From positions 1 to 13,630 of the forward strand of contig DHJC01000039.1 of assembly GCA_002404155.1 (NCBI GenBank): a stretch of DNA of 13,630 nt, written 5' to 3'. Both the position numbers and the translations under genes were made by a program. Positions 4,961 to 11,426 of this stretch are shown here, in pieces. Within the stretch, counting starts at the first letter, position 1. The number at the start of each line of letters is the position of its first letter. The notes beneath the pieces are model-generated. The model had not been told where the DNA came from. It saw only the letters and a list, made by a program, of their open reading frames with translations, and searched no databases. Origin of the DNA: Chloroflexi bacterium UBA4730 (GTDB lineage Bacteria > Chloroflexota > Limnocylindria > P2-11E).

Positions 4961-6088
4961 TCAGGTGCGCCGGATGGCGAGGTGCAGGCCGCCGAGGGCA
5001 ACCGCGAGGGCGGAGAGACACAGCCCGAGGGTCGATACCCCGCTCGATTGCATGACCACGCCGATGCCTGCCGGAAGCACCGCGCCGCCGATCATCCCCG
5101 CGGCGACCTGGTAGCCGATCGCGCGCGGCGCGGCGACGCGCCCGACCCGCCGTGGAGTGAGATAGAGCAGCAGCGGGACGAAGACCGATAGCGACGCGCC
5201 GATGGCCGGAAGCGCGACGAGGGCGGCTGCCGGCGGAGGGAGGACCCAGAACGCGACGGCGCTCACCAGCGCGCCGCCCACGCTGAGGTCGAAGAGCCGT
5301 GCGGTGCTGACTCGGTCGCCGAAGGCCGCGAGCGCGATGCGTCCCGCGGCGAGCGCCGACCAGTACAGGAACACCGCAAGGCCGGCGATCGTGTCGGTCA
5401 ACGCGCCGTCGGCGGTGAAGCGCGTGAAGCTCCATTGCCCGGCGCCGAGCTCGATGCCGACGTACACGAAGAGCAGCGCCGACCCGGTCACGATCGTGCG
5501 GCGCGCGCTCGTCGTGGCGACGGGCGCATCCTCGCTCTCCGGCGCGGATCCAAGATCGGCGCGCGCGAGGTACGTCGCGACGGCCAACGCGACGAACGCA
5601 AGCGCCGCGACGGCGTAGCCGAGCCGCCAGGACCCGGTCGCGACGAGCACCGCCCCGATGAGCACCGGGCCCAGCGTCGCGCCCAGGGCCCACGACGCGT
5701 GGAGCGCGCCCATGAACCGCACGCCGCGCTTCAGCGCCGCCTCCATGTTCACTGCCGCATCAAGGAGGCCGAGCCCTGCGCCGAGGATTGCGGCCGCGGC
5801 GATCATCACCGGCCACGTCTCCGCGAGCGCGAACAGCGCGAGCCCGCCCGCGGCCAGTACGGTCGGCACCACGAGCAGCGCGATCGTGCCGAATCGCTCG
5901 CGGACCAGGCCACTCAGCCCGCTCGCGCCGAACTGCGTGATCGTCATCCCCGCGAGCAGTAACCCGAGACCGGCGAGCGGCGCATCGAGCGCGGCACGCA
6001 TCGACGGCCACGCGATGCCGAGCATCCCTGTCGGCAGTCCGAGGACGACGAATCCGCTGAACGCAACAGCCGCCGTGCGCATACCCAT
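4961..6088 (-). CDS. MFS permease (FucP/YbjJ-like)
   Basis: This is a 375-residue, roughly 12-helix transporter. Helix 1 (FSGFVVLGLPTGMLGIAWPS) and the mid-protein motif LLDAAVNMEAAL, then MGALHASWALGATLGPVL, are characteristic of the MFS branch containing fucose permease and E. coli YbjJ; the NxxxxxxLH-GxGAxxGP region is especially clear. A hydrophilic loop (SAPESEDAPVATTSARR) separates the two six-helix halves. The frame extends to 6190, but those residues are hydrophilic and unlike the family. ATG at 6088 (or 6082) is chosen, with TAGCCT 7 nt upstream and no Shine-Dalgarno, so the transcript may be leaderless. The substrate cannot be read from sequence: sugar uptake or drug export are both possible. 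It is divergent from the lytic transglycosylase gene. Confidence 0.85.
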   Translation of the reverse strand: MGMRTAAVAFSGFVVLGLPTGMLGIAWPSMRAALDAPLAGLGLLLAGMTITQFGASGLSGLVRERFGTIALLVVPTVLAAGGLALFALAETWPVMIAAAAILGAGLGLLDAAVNMEAALKRGVRFMGALHASWALGATLGPVLIGAVLVATGSWRLGYAVAALAFVALAVATYLARADLGSAPESEDAPVATTSARRTIVTGSALLFVYVGIELGAGQWSFTRFTADGALTDTIAGLAVFLYWSALAAGRIALAAFGDRVSTARLFDLSVGGALVSAVAFWVLPPPAAALVALPAIGASLSVFVPLLLYLTPRRVGRVAAPRAIGYQVAAGMIGGAVLPAGIGVVMQSSGVSTLGLCLSALAVALGGLHLAIRRT

Positions 6089-6095
6089 CGCACCA

Positions 6096-6101
6096 AGGCT
6101 A
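6096..6101 (-). promoter_or_regulatory. Candidate -10 box, leaderless MFS transcript
   Basis: TAGCCT on the minus strand ends 7 nt before the ATG at 6088. No Shine-Dalgarno intervenes and no good -35 box is visible. The spacing fits a transcript starting at or next to the start codon. Confidence 0.4.
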
Positions 6102-6180
6102 GGCTCGTTCGGTGCGCGGCCGAGCAGGCGGTGAGCACGTCCACGCGTTGCGAATTGACGGGTCGGGTCGTTAGACGAGC

Positions 6181-7089
6181 GTGCACCCATCGATCCGTTC
6201 GGCCGCGATCGTGCTCGCCATGGTGCTGGCCGCTTGCTCGGGCGGGAGCGTCACGCGCGTCGACTCGGCGCCGACGACGACCGCTCCGACCGCGATCAGC
6301 GCATCAATCACGCCGACGCCCACGCCGACCGCCACGCCTACGCCTCCGCTCAACTGGGATGAGCTGCCGGTCCCGGCCGACGATCCGACCGCGCTCGCGC
6401 AGCAGCTCTCGACGGTCGAGGGATTCATCCGCGATCCGAACATCACCGGCGACCAGCTCGCGTGGGCGGGACACCTCCAGCAGCTCGCCTACAGCCGTCT
6501 GGCCGACTTCCCGGAGTGGCGCGAGACCGTGCTCGCGGCGTTGCCCGCTGCCGTGCGGCCGGCCGTGACCGGGAGCCTCGACGCCGGCAAGCAGCTGCGG
6601 TCCATGGTCGTCGCGCTGCCGAAGTCGCTGCCCGACTGGCACATCGTCCAGCCCGCGTCGATCGACGAACTGCTCGCGGACTACCGCGAGGCCGAGGCCA
6701 AATTCGGCGTGCCGTGGTACTACCTCGCGGCCATCCACCTCGTGGAGACGAGGATGGGACGGATCCGCGGTGACTCCACCGCGGGCGCGCAGGGTCCGAT
6801 GCAGTTCATCCCGTCGACCTGGGCGGCGTACGGCGAAGGCGACATCAACAGCGACCACGATGCGATCCTTGCGGCAGGGCGCTACCTGAAGGCCGCCGGC
6901 GCGCCCGGCGACATGGCCCGGGCCGTCCTCGCGTACAACCACGACTCGCGATACGTCGCCGCGGTGACCGACTACGCCGAGGTCATGCACGCGGATCCTG
7001 CCGCCTACCGCGGTTACTACGGGTGGCAGGTGTACTTCGGCACGAAGGACGGTCCGGTGCTGCTGCCGGTCGGCTGGAAGAAGGGGTAA
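6181..7089 (+). CDS. Lipoprotein lytic transglycosylase (MltB/SLT-like)
   Basis: This 302-residue secreted lipoprotein would cleave peptidoglycan glycan strands at the cell surface. The signal peptide is followed by the lipobox LAAC with C19 as the lipidation site. A Thr/Pro-rich linker (about residues 30-57, repeated TPTP) follows, then a helical region. The catalytic domain from about residue 170 starts FGVPWYYLAAIHLVETRMGR; E189 in VETRMG is the expected catalytic acid. It continues with AGAQGPMQFIPSTWAAYG and VLAYNHDSRYVAAV, the usual SLT/MltB motifs. The start is GTG at 6181; no Shine-Dalgarno is visible and GTTAGAC lies just upstream. It may serve wall remodelling or pair with the export genes downstream, but a specific link is not shown. 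Confidence 0.88.
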   Translation: MHPSIRSAAIVLAMVLAACSGGSVTRVDSAPTTTAPTAISASITPTPTPTATPTPPLNWDELPVPADDPTALAQQLSTVEGFIRDPNITGDQLAWAGHLQQLAYSRLADFPEWRETVLAALPAAVRPAVTGSLDAGKQLRSMVVALPKSLPDWHIVQPASIDELLADYREAEAKFGVPWYYLAAIHLVETRMGRIRGDSTAGAQGPMQFIPSTWAAYGEGDINSDHDAILAAGRYLKAAGAPGDMARAVLAYNHDSRYVAAVTDYAEVMHADPAAYRGYYGWQVYFGTKDGPVLLPVGWKKG

Positions 7090-7100
7090 GCGCAGCCCGC

Positions 7101-7106
7101 TAGGCT
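7101..7106 (+). promoter_or_regulatory. Candidate -10 box, leaderless ABC operon
   Basis: TAGGCT ends 6 nt before the GTG start at 7113, with no Shine-Dalgarno between. It lies in the short gap after the transglycosylase stop. A -35 box is not apparent. Confidence 0.4.
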
Positions 7107-7112
7107 CCCTCA

Positions 7113-8051
7113 GTGAGCGACGTCGTTCTGCGCACGCGCGGGCTCGTGAAGCGTTTCGGTACCCTCACCGCCGTCGATCAGCTCGACATCGAGGTCCATC
7201 GCGGTGAGGTCGTCGGGCTCCTCGGCCCGAACGGCGCGGGGAAGAGCACGACGATCGGCATGATCCTCGGTCTCGTCCGTCCGACCGCTGGCGCGGCCGA
7301 GGTGATGGGGCGCGACGTGTGGCGCGACCGCGAGAACGCACTCGCCAACTCGGGCGCGATCGTCGAGACGCCGGCGTTCTACCCGTACCTCTCCGGTCGC
7401 GACAACCTCACCGCGCTCGCACTCATTCGCGGCGGGGCCTCACGGGCACGCGTCGACCTGCTCCTCGAGCGCGTCGGGCTCAGCGCCCGGGCGAAGTCGA
7501 AGTACCGCACCTATTCACTGGGGATGAAGCAGCGCCTCGGCATCGCCTCCACCCTGCTCAGCGATCCGCCGCTCGTCATCCTCGACGAGCCCGCCAACGG
7601 CCTCGATCCCGCGGGGCAGCGGGAGATCCGCGAGCTCGTTCGCGAGCTCGCGAAAGAGGAGCACGGCGTGCTGCTCGCGAGCCACCTCCTGTACGAGGTC
7701 GAGCAGATCTGCGATCGCGTGCTCGTGATCAACAAGGGGAAGCTCATCGCGAGCGGCACGATCGCCGAGGTGACCGCCGGCGCGGGGACGATCGACATCG
7801 CGGTGGGCGATCCGGCGCGCGCCGGGGCGACCCTGCGCGCCTTGCCGGGCATCACCAACGTGCAGGAGACGGAGGCCGGCGTGAAGGTCACCGCCGAGCC
7901 AGCGCGGGGCGCCGACCTGAACCGCGCGCTCGCAGCGGCGGGCATCTACGCGAGCGCGATCGTGCCGCACAAGAGCTCGCTCGAGGACGTCTTCCTGGAG
8001 ATCACCGACGAAGGAGGCCCCAGTACTTCCGGTGCTCCCGCTCCTTCGTAG
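7113..8051 (+). CDS. ABC-2 exporter ATP-binding protein (DrrA/BcrA-like)
   Basis: This 312-residue ATPase subunit of an ABC-2 type exporter shows all nucleotide-binding motifs. Walker A is GPNGAGKST (residues 38-46). The signature is YSLGMKQR (134-141), the variant common in drug and peptide exporters of the DrrA/BcrA group. Walker B is LVILDEP (154-160), followed by the NGLDP D-loop, and the switch histidine is H191 in ASHLL. Residues about 225-300 form the accessory C-terminal domain of this subfamily (ending SSLEDVFLEITDEGG). The start is GTG at 7113 with TAGGCT 6 nt upstream. It overlaps the permease gene by 20 bp and must function with it. The cargo is unknown; drug, lipid or peptide export are family possibilities. 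Confidence 0.92.
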   Translation: MSDVVLRTRGLVKRFGTLTAVDQLDIEVHRGEVVGLLGPNGAGKSTTIGMILGLVRPTAGAAEVMGRDVWRDRENALANSGAIVETPAFYPYLSGRDNLTALALIRGGASRARVDLLLERVGLSARAKSKYRTYSLGMKQRLGIASTLLSDPPLVILDEPANGLDPAGQREIRELVRELAKEEHGVLLASHLLYEVEQICDRVLVINKGKLIASGTIAEVTAGAGTIDIAVGDPARAGATLRALPGITNVQETEAGVKVTAEPARGADLNRALAAAGIYASAIVPHKSSLEDVFLEITDEGGPSTSGAPAPS

Positions 8052-8919
8052 CGAGGTCTTCCGCCTCCGCCGCCGGTGGATCACGTGGATCCTTCTGCTG
8101 TCGGTCGTGGTCCTGGCGTTCGTCCTCTACTTCATCATCTACGCGAGCGTCCAGGCGCAGATCCAGGCGCTGCAGAACGGCACGTTGTCAACGACGAACG
8201 GCGCGCCCCAGACCGAGGCCCAGCTGCGCGAGGAGCTCCAGACGCTGCGGCCCGCGCAGGTCATGAGCTTCGGGCTCGGCGTCGTGAGCGGCTTCGGGAG
8301 TGTCCTCCTCATCGTGTTCACGGCGAGTGTGTTCGGCAACGAGTTCAACTGGGGCACGCTCCGCGTCATCCTCGCGCTCGGCGCCGGACGCGAGCGGTTC
8401 CTCGCGGCGAAGTACGCCGTTCTCGTGCTCTACGCGACGGTCCTCACAATCGTCGGAGCGCTCGCGGCGCTCGCCGGGAGCGAGATCGTGTCCTCGATCG
8501 CTTCGCTCGACTCGACGGTGCCCAGCGACTTCATCACGCAGCTGGTGCTGACCATCGCGCGGACGGTCTTCACGTTCCTGCCGTACATCGCGCTCGCCGC
8601 GTTCATCGCGGTGTGGTCGAAGTCGGGTGGCGCGGGGATCGCCATCGGCCTGGTCGTGTACTTCGCCGAGGGCATCGTCATGTCGCTGCTCGTCGCGTTC
8701 AACAAGGACTACGTGACCGTCGCCAACTTCGGCCTGTCGCGGAACGTCAGCGCGATCGCCCGCCTGTCGGGGTCGTCGTCGGGCACCGGCCCGGCCGCGT
8801 CGACGCTCCCCGACCCCAGCCAGGCCGGCCAGGCCGCGCTCGTGCTCCTCGGCTACACGGTGCTCTTCGTCGCATTGGCGATGTGGCGGTTCCGGGCACG
8901 CGACGTCACCTCCAGCTAA
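8032..8919 (+). CDS. ABC-2 type transporter permease
   Basis: This 295-residue membrane subunit pairs with the preceding ATPase. It opens with a basic stretch (LRSEVFRLRRRW), then helix 1 (ITWILLLSVVVLAFVLYFII). A periplasmic loop rich in Gln and Ala (about 45-75) and five further hydrophobic helices follow, ending in ALVLLGYTVLFVALAMWRF. The motif FGNEFNWGTLRVILALG after helix 2 is the conserved ABC-2 coupling region. The GTG at 8032 lies inside the end of the ATPase gene. AAGGAGG sits 14 nt upstream, longer than usual, so translational coupling probably helps. A linker segment (GSSSGTGPAASTLPDPSQAG) precedes the last helix. Confidence 0.88.
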   Translation: MLPLLRSEVFRLRRRWITWILLLSVVVLAFVLYFIIYASVQAQIQALQNGTLSTTNGAPQTEAQLREELQTLRPAQVMSFGLGVVSGFGSVLLIVFTASVFGNEFNWGTLRVILALGAGRERFLAAKYAVLVLYATVLTIVGALAALAGSEIVSSIASLDSTVPSDFITQLVLTIARTVFTFLPYIALAAFIAVWSKSGGAGIAIGLVVYFAEGIVMSLLVAFNKDYVTVANFGLSRNVSAIARLSGSSSGTGPAASTLPDPSQAGQAALVLLGYTVLFVALAMWRFRARDVTSS

Positions 8920-8936
8920 GGAACCGGATGGCCCGC

Positions 8937-8948
8937 GCCAACGTTGGC
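8937..8948. promoter_or_regulatory. 12-bp palindrome before the small lipoprotein gene
   Basis: GCCAACGTTGGC is a perfect palindrome lying 5 nt before the ATG at 8954. It could be an operator or part of the transcript's 5' end. No -10 hexamer is evident beside it. Confidence 0.35.
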
Positions 8949-8953
8949 CTGAC

Positions 8954-9349
8954 ATGAAGCTCTCCGCGCTCGCCCTCGGGCTGGTCCTCGCCGCAGCCTG
9001 CGGCGGCGCGGGTGCGCCAGAGCTGCCGTCGGCATCGCCGACGCCGATTCCCGGTGCGGTGCTCGTGACCCGAGCCAACGATCGCGGCACTGTCCACCCC
9101 CGGGTCGGTGACACGATCCAGATCGCGCTCGGCACCGAATACGAGTGGCGGGTCGACCCGCCGGACGGGGTCGTCCTCGTGCATGGCGGGCAGAACTACC
9201 TGCTCGTCCGCGGCACCCAGGCGATCTGGACCGCCGCGGCACCAGGCACTGCGACCGTCACCGCGACGGGCACGGTGATCTGTCCCAGCGGCCAGGCCTG
9301 CATCCTCATCGCGCTGCTGTTCACGACGACCATCGTCGTCGGGCCCTAG
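8954..9349 (+). CDS. Small predicted lipoprotein, beta-sandwich-like
   Basis: This is a 131-residue exported protein. Residues 1-16 form a lipoprotein signal (KLSALALGLVLAAAC) with C16 as the likely lipidated cysteine, although alanine replaces the usual leucine of the lipobox. A Pro/Ser/Thr spacer follows. The mature part alternates hydrophobic and polar residues (GDTIQIALGTEYEWRV, then TAAAPGTATVTATGTV), as in beta-sandwich domains of the Ig-like or chagasin-like type. Two cysteines in CPSGQAC could form a disulfide. The classic chagasin inhibitor motifs are not evident, so no activity is assigned. It lies 34 bp after the ABC permease on the same strand and may be its surface accessory. There is no Shine-Dalgarno. 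Confidence 0.7.
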   Translation: MKLSALALGLVLAAACGGAGAPELPSASPTPIPGAVLVTRANDRGTVHPRVGDTIQIALGTEYEWRVDPPDGVVLVHGGQNYLLVRGTQAIWTAAAPGTATVTATGTVICPSGQACILIALLFTTTIVVGP

Positions 9350-9352
9350 CTA

Positions 9353-9380
9353 CTTCGCCGGAAGGCGAAGCAAGCTTCGC
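9353..9380 (+). terminator. Overlapping hairpins after the lipoprotein gene
   Basis: CTTCGCC (9353-9359) and GGCGAAG (9364-9370) form a 7-bp stem capped by a GGAA (GNRA) tetraloop, 4 nt after the lipoprotein stop. GCGAAGC (9365-9371) can instead pair with GCTTCGC (9374-9380). The two structures share the middle strand and exclude each other. GGTTCTTGGG follows shortly after, which is not a clean U-run. This is probably the end of the ABC-lipoprotein transcript. Confidence 0.5.
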
Positions 9381-9415
9381 GTACGGTTCTTGGGCCCTCG
9401 CGCGGGGCGCGCCAC

Positions 9416-9421
9416 TATCGT
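9416..9421 (+). promoter_or_regulatory. Candidate -10 box, leaderless glycosylase transcript
   Basis: TATCGT ends 6 nt before the ATG at 9428. The spacer CGGCGG is not a Shine-Dalgarno at usable distance, so a leaderless transcript is likely. Confidence 0.4.
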
Positions 9422-9427
9422 CGGCGG

Positions 9428-9979
9428 ATGACGAAGCGGTGCCCGTGGGCCGACCTGAGTCCGGCGATGCGGGAGTATCACGACCGCGAGTGGGGCCGGC
9501 CGGTGAGCGGTGATGCGGCGTTGTTCGAGCGCATCACGCTCGAGGGCGCGCAAGCCGGGCTCTCCTGGTCCACGATCTTCAACAAGCGGCCGGCGTACCG
9601 AAAGGCATTCGCGGCGTTCGATCCGGAGCGTGTGGCGCGGTTCACCGCGCGGGACGAGCGGCGGCTCCTGGCCGATGCCGGCATCGTGCGCAACCCCGCG
9701 AAGATCCGTTCGGCCATCGCCAACGCCCACGCGTACATGGACCTTCGCGATGAGGTCGGGAGCGTGGCGCGATGGCTCCGGACGTTCCGCGACCCGGCCG
9801 CCTTCTCGACGGCCCTGCGGTCGCGGGGGTTCACCTTCGTCGGCCCGACGATCGCCGAGTCGATCATGCACGCCACCGGAGTGCTCAATGGGCACGCGCC
9901 CGGCTGCGCGCTGGCTCGTCGACCGCGGCCGGTGCCGGCTGCCGATGCGGCGCGCGCAAGGCGATCAGCACCGAGCTGA
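9428..9979 (+). CDS. tag: DNA-3-methyladenine glycosylase I
   Basis: This 183-residue base-excision repair enzyme removes 3-methyladenine from alkylated DNA. It begins RCPWADLSPAMREYHDREWG, the family N-terminus, with zinc ligands C5 and H18. The second zinc pair is H156 and C160 in NGHAPGC. The core LFERITLEGAQAGLSWSTIF and the helix-hairpin-helix region KRPAYRKAFAAFDPERVARF are clear, followed by ADAGIVRNPAKIRSAIANA and GFTFVGPT. Length matches E. coli Tag (187). The tail after residue 160 (ARRPRPVPAADAARARR) is low-complexity and overlaps the convergent EamA-type gene by 95 bp. The start ATG at 9428 has TATCGT 6 nt upstream and no Shine-Dalgarno. Confidence 0.93.
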   Translation: MTKRCPWADLSPAMREYHDREWGRPVSGDAALFERITLEGAQAGLSWSTIFNKRPAYRKAFAAFDPERVARFTARDERRLLADAGIVRNPAKIRSAIANAHAYMDLRDEVGSVARWLRTFRDPAAFSTALRSRGFTFVGPTIAESIMHATGVLNGHAPGCALARRPRPVPAADAARARRSAPS

Positions 9980-10797
9980 TCACGATGGCCGCCCCGACGT
10001 AGGTCAGGCCCGCGGGCTGCTCGCCCTTCGCCACGGCACCGAGGATGACCGCGATGATCGGCACCGTCACGCCGACGAGGCTCGCGTTCGTCACCGACCA
10101 GTGCGTGACCAGCCAGGTGAAGAGGACGAACGCACCGAGCGATCCGGCGAGGGTGAGGTACAGGATCGGGATCCACGCGGCCGCGGTGACCGAGCGCGTG
10201 CGGCTCGCCCAGCAGCAGGCTCACGGCGAGGCAGACCGCCGCGCCGACCGCGGTGCCGATCGCGTTCAGCGGGATGACCTGCTGCTTTGGCGCCTGCTTC
10301 AACAGCACGTTCGCGAGCGCCGCCGCGCTCGCTGCGCCGAAGATGGTGAGCAGCCCGGCCAATGGCACGGCCACGCCGAGCTCGCCCGCGAAGATGACGG
10401 CGACCCCGCCGATCGCGACGACCGCCGCGACGAGCTTGCGCGTCACGAGCGCCTCGACGTGGAATCCGGCGGCAAGCAGCGCGGTCGTGAGCGGCACCGT
10501 CGCGAAGAGCACCGCGGAGATGCCGCTCGGGACGGACTGCTCGCCGCTGTACAGGAGCGTGAAGTTGATGCCGAGGTTGAAGAAGCCCCACAGCGCCGCG
10601 CCGCGCAGCGCTTTACCGCGGGGCAGCGGCATGCGGAACGCGCCGGCGATTGCGAACAGCAGCACCGATGCGAGGGTGAGCCGGATCGTCGCCGCCCAGA
10701 CCGGCGGCGTGGCCTCGTTCCCGAACCGGATCGCCAGAAAGGTGCTGCCCCAGATGAGGGCGCAGGCGACGAACGTGACGGCGATCCGCATGCGCAC
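9885..10797 (-). pseudogene. EamA/DMT-family transporter, frameshifted
   Basis: This gene encodes a ten-helix drug/metabolite transporter. The N-terminal half (VTFVACALIWGSTFLAIRFG, later FNLGINFTLLYSGEQSVPSG, then a second helix group to AVSLLLGEP) is in one frame from GTG 10797 (or ATG 10791). The second EamA half (TAAAWIPILYLTLAGS, then HWSVTNASLVGVTVPIIAVI and GLTYVGAAIVISSVLIALR) is in another frame, ending at TGA 9885-9887. The switch falls near 10195-10203, in the loop between the halves. It equals one extra base or two missing bases. Both halves are otherwise free of damage, so this is either a sequencing error or a very recent mutation. Joined, the product would be about 303 residues, normal for the family. 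It diverges from marR; the substrate is unknown. Confidence 0.8.
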
Positions 10798-10892
10798 GAC
10801 GTAGAACGCCCGCGCGCTCGCGGATGTGAGGCCTGCCCGAATGTCGCCAAGGATGCGGAACCGGGGGCTGGACGACGGCTTCGGAGGCCATA

Positions 10893-10911
10893 TATTTCGG
10901 GGACCTAACTA
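10893..10911. promoter_or_regulatory. Candidate MarR operator/promoter
   Basis: An AT-rich island in otherwise GC-rich DNA precedes marR. TATTTCGG (10893-10900), GGA, then CCTAACTA (10904-10911) make a 19-bp dyad with 6 of 8 pairs, a size typical of MarR sites. It contains possible -10 boxes TATATT (10891-10896) and TAACTA (10906-10911). It lies in the 131-bp region shared with the divergent EamA-type gene, so it could control both. Confidence 0.45.
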
Positions 10912-10928
10912 TTGGGAAGGCGAACGAA

Positions 10929-11426
10929 ATGGCCACCATTACCCCAGCAAAACCTCCGGTCCAGGCGGACTTTCGCGCGGCGAAACAGCTCCTTGGCCTC
11001 TTTCCCTGGATGGCCCAGCTGTGGTCGACCGCCGTGCGGGAGGCCGGCGCCGGCTCCATCGGCCGCTACAGGACGCTCAGGATGCTTCACGGCCGGGGCC
11101 CGATCCGCGCCGGCGAGCTCGCGACGCGCTGTGGGACGACGCCTTCGGCGATCAGCGAGGTCATCGAGGGCCTCGTGACCGACGGGCATGTCCGCCGGGT
11201 CGACGACCCGACCGACCGCCGCGCGGTCATGGTCGCGCTCACCGAAAAGGGCGAGACCGAGCTCGAACGCGTCGGCGAGTTCATGACCGCCGCGATGGTC
11301 CGGGTGTTCGACGGGCTCACGACCGAGCAGAAGAGCCGGCTGCGCAGCGCCATCGGCGATCTGAACGAGATCCTCATCAACCCATCCGCGCCATCCGCGC
11401 GGAAGGAGACCCGCCATGTCAGGTGA
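10929..11426 (+). CDS. MarR-family transcriptional regulator
   Basis: This 165-residue dimeric winged helix-turn-helix repressor resembles the MarR group. The DNA-binding part spans about residues 45-110: GRYRTLRMLHGRGPIRAGEL, the recognition helix TTPSAISEVIEGLV, the wing around DDPTDRR (92-98), and VALTEKG after it. The flanking helices would form the dimer interface. The start ATG 10929 has a strong Shine-Dalgarno, GGGAAGG, 8 nt upstream, unlike most genes in this window. The 3' end overlaps the DHA2 exporter gene by 11 bp. By family precedent it represses itself and the pump until a ligand, often a phenolic or drug-like compound, binds. Confidence 0.9.
   Translation: MATITPAKPPVQADFRAAKQLLGLFPWMAQLWSTAVREAGAGSIGRYRTLRMLHGRGPIRAGELATRCGTTPSAISEVIEGLVTDGHVRRVDDPTDRRAVMVALTEKGETELERVGEFMTAAMVRVFDGLTTEQKSRLRSAIGDLNEILINPSAPSARKETRHVR

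Noticed and set aside
9478..9884. C-terminal continuation of the EamA-type frame to 439 residues
   Set aside because: After about 10200 this frame is out of register with the transporter and runs antisense through the tag gene. The true second half lies in another frame ending at 9885.
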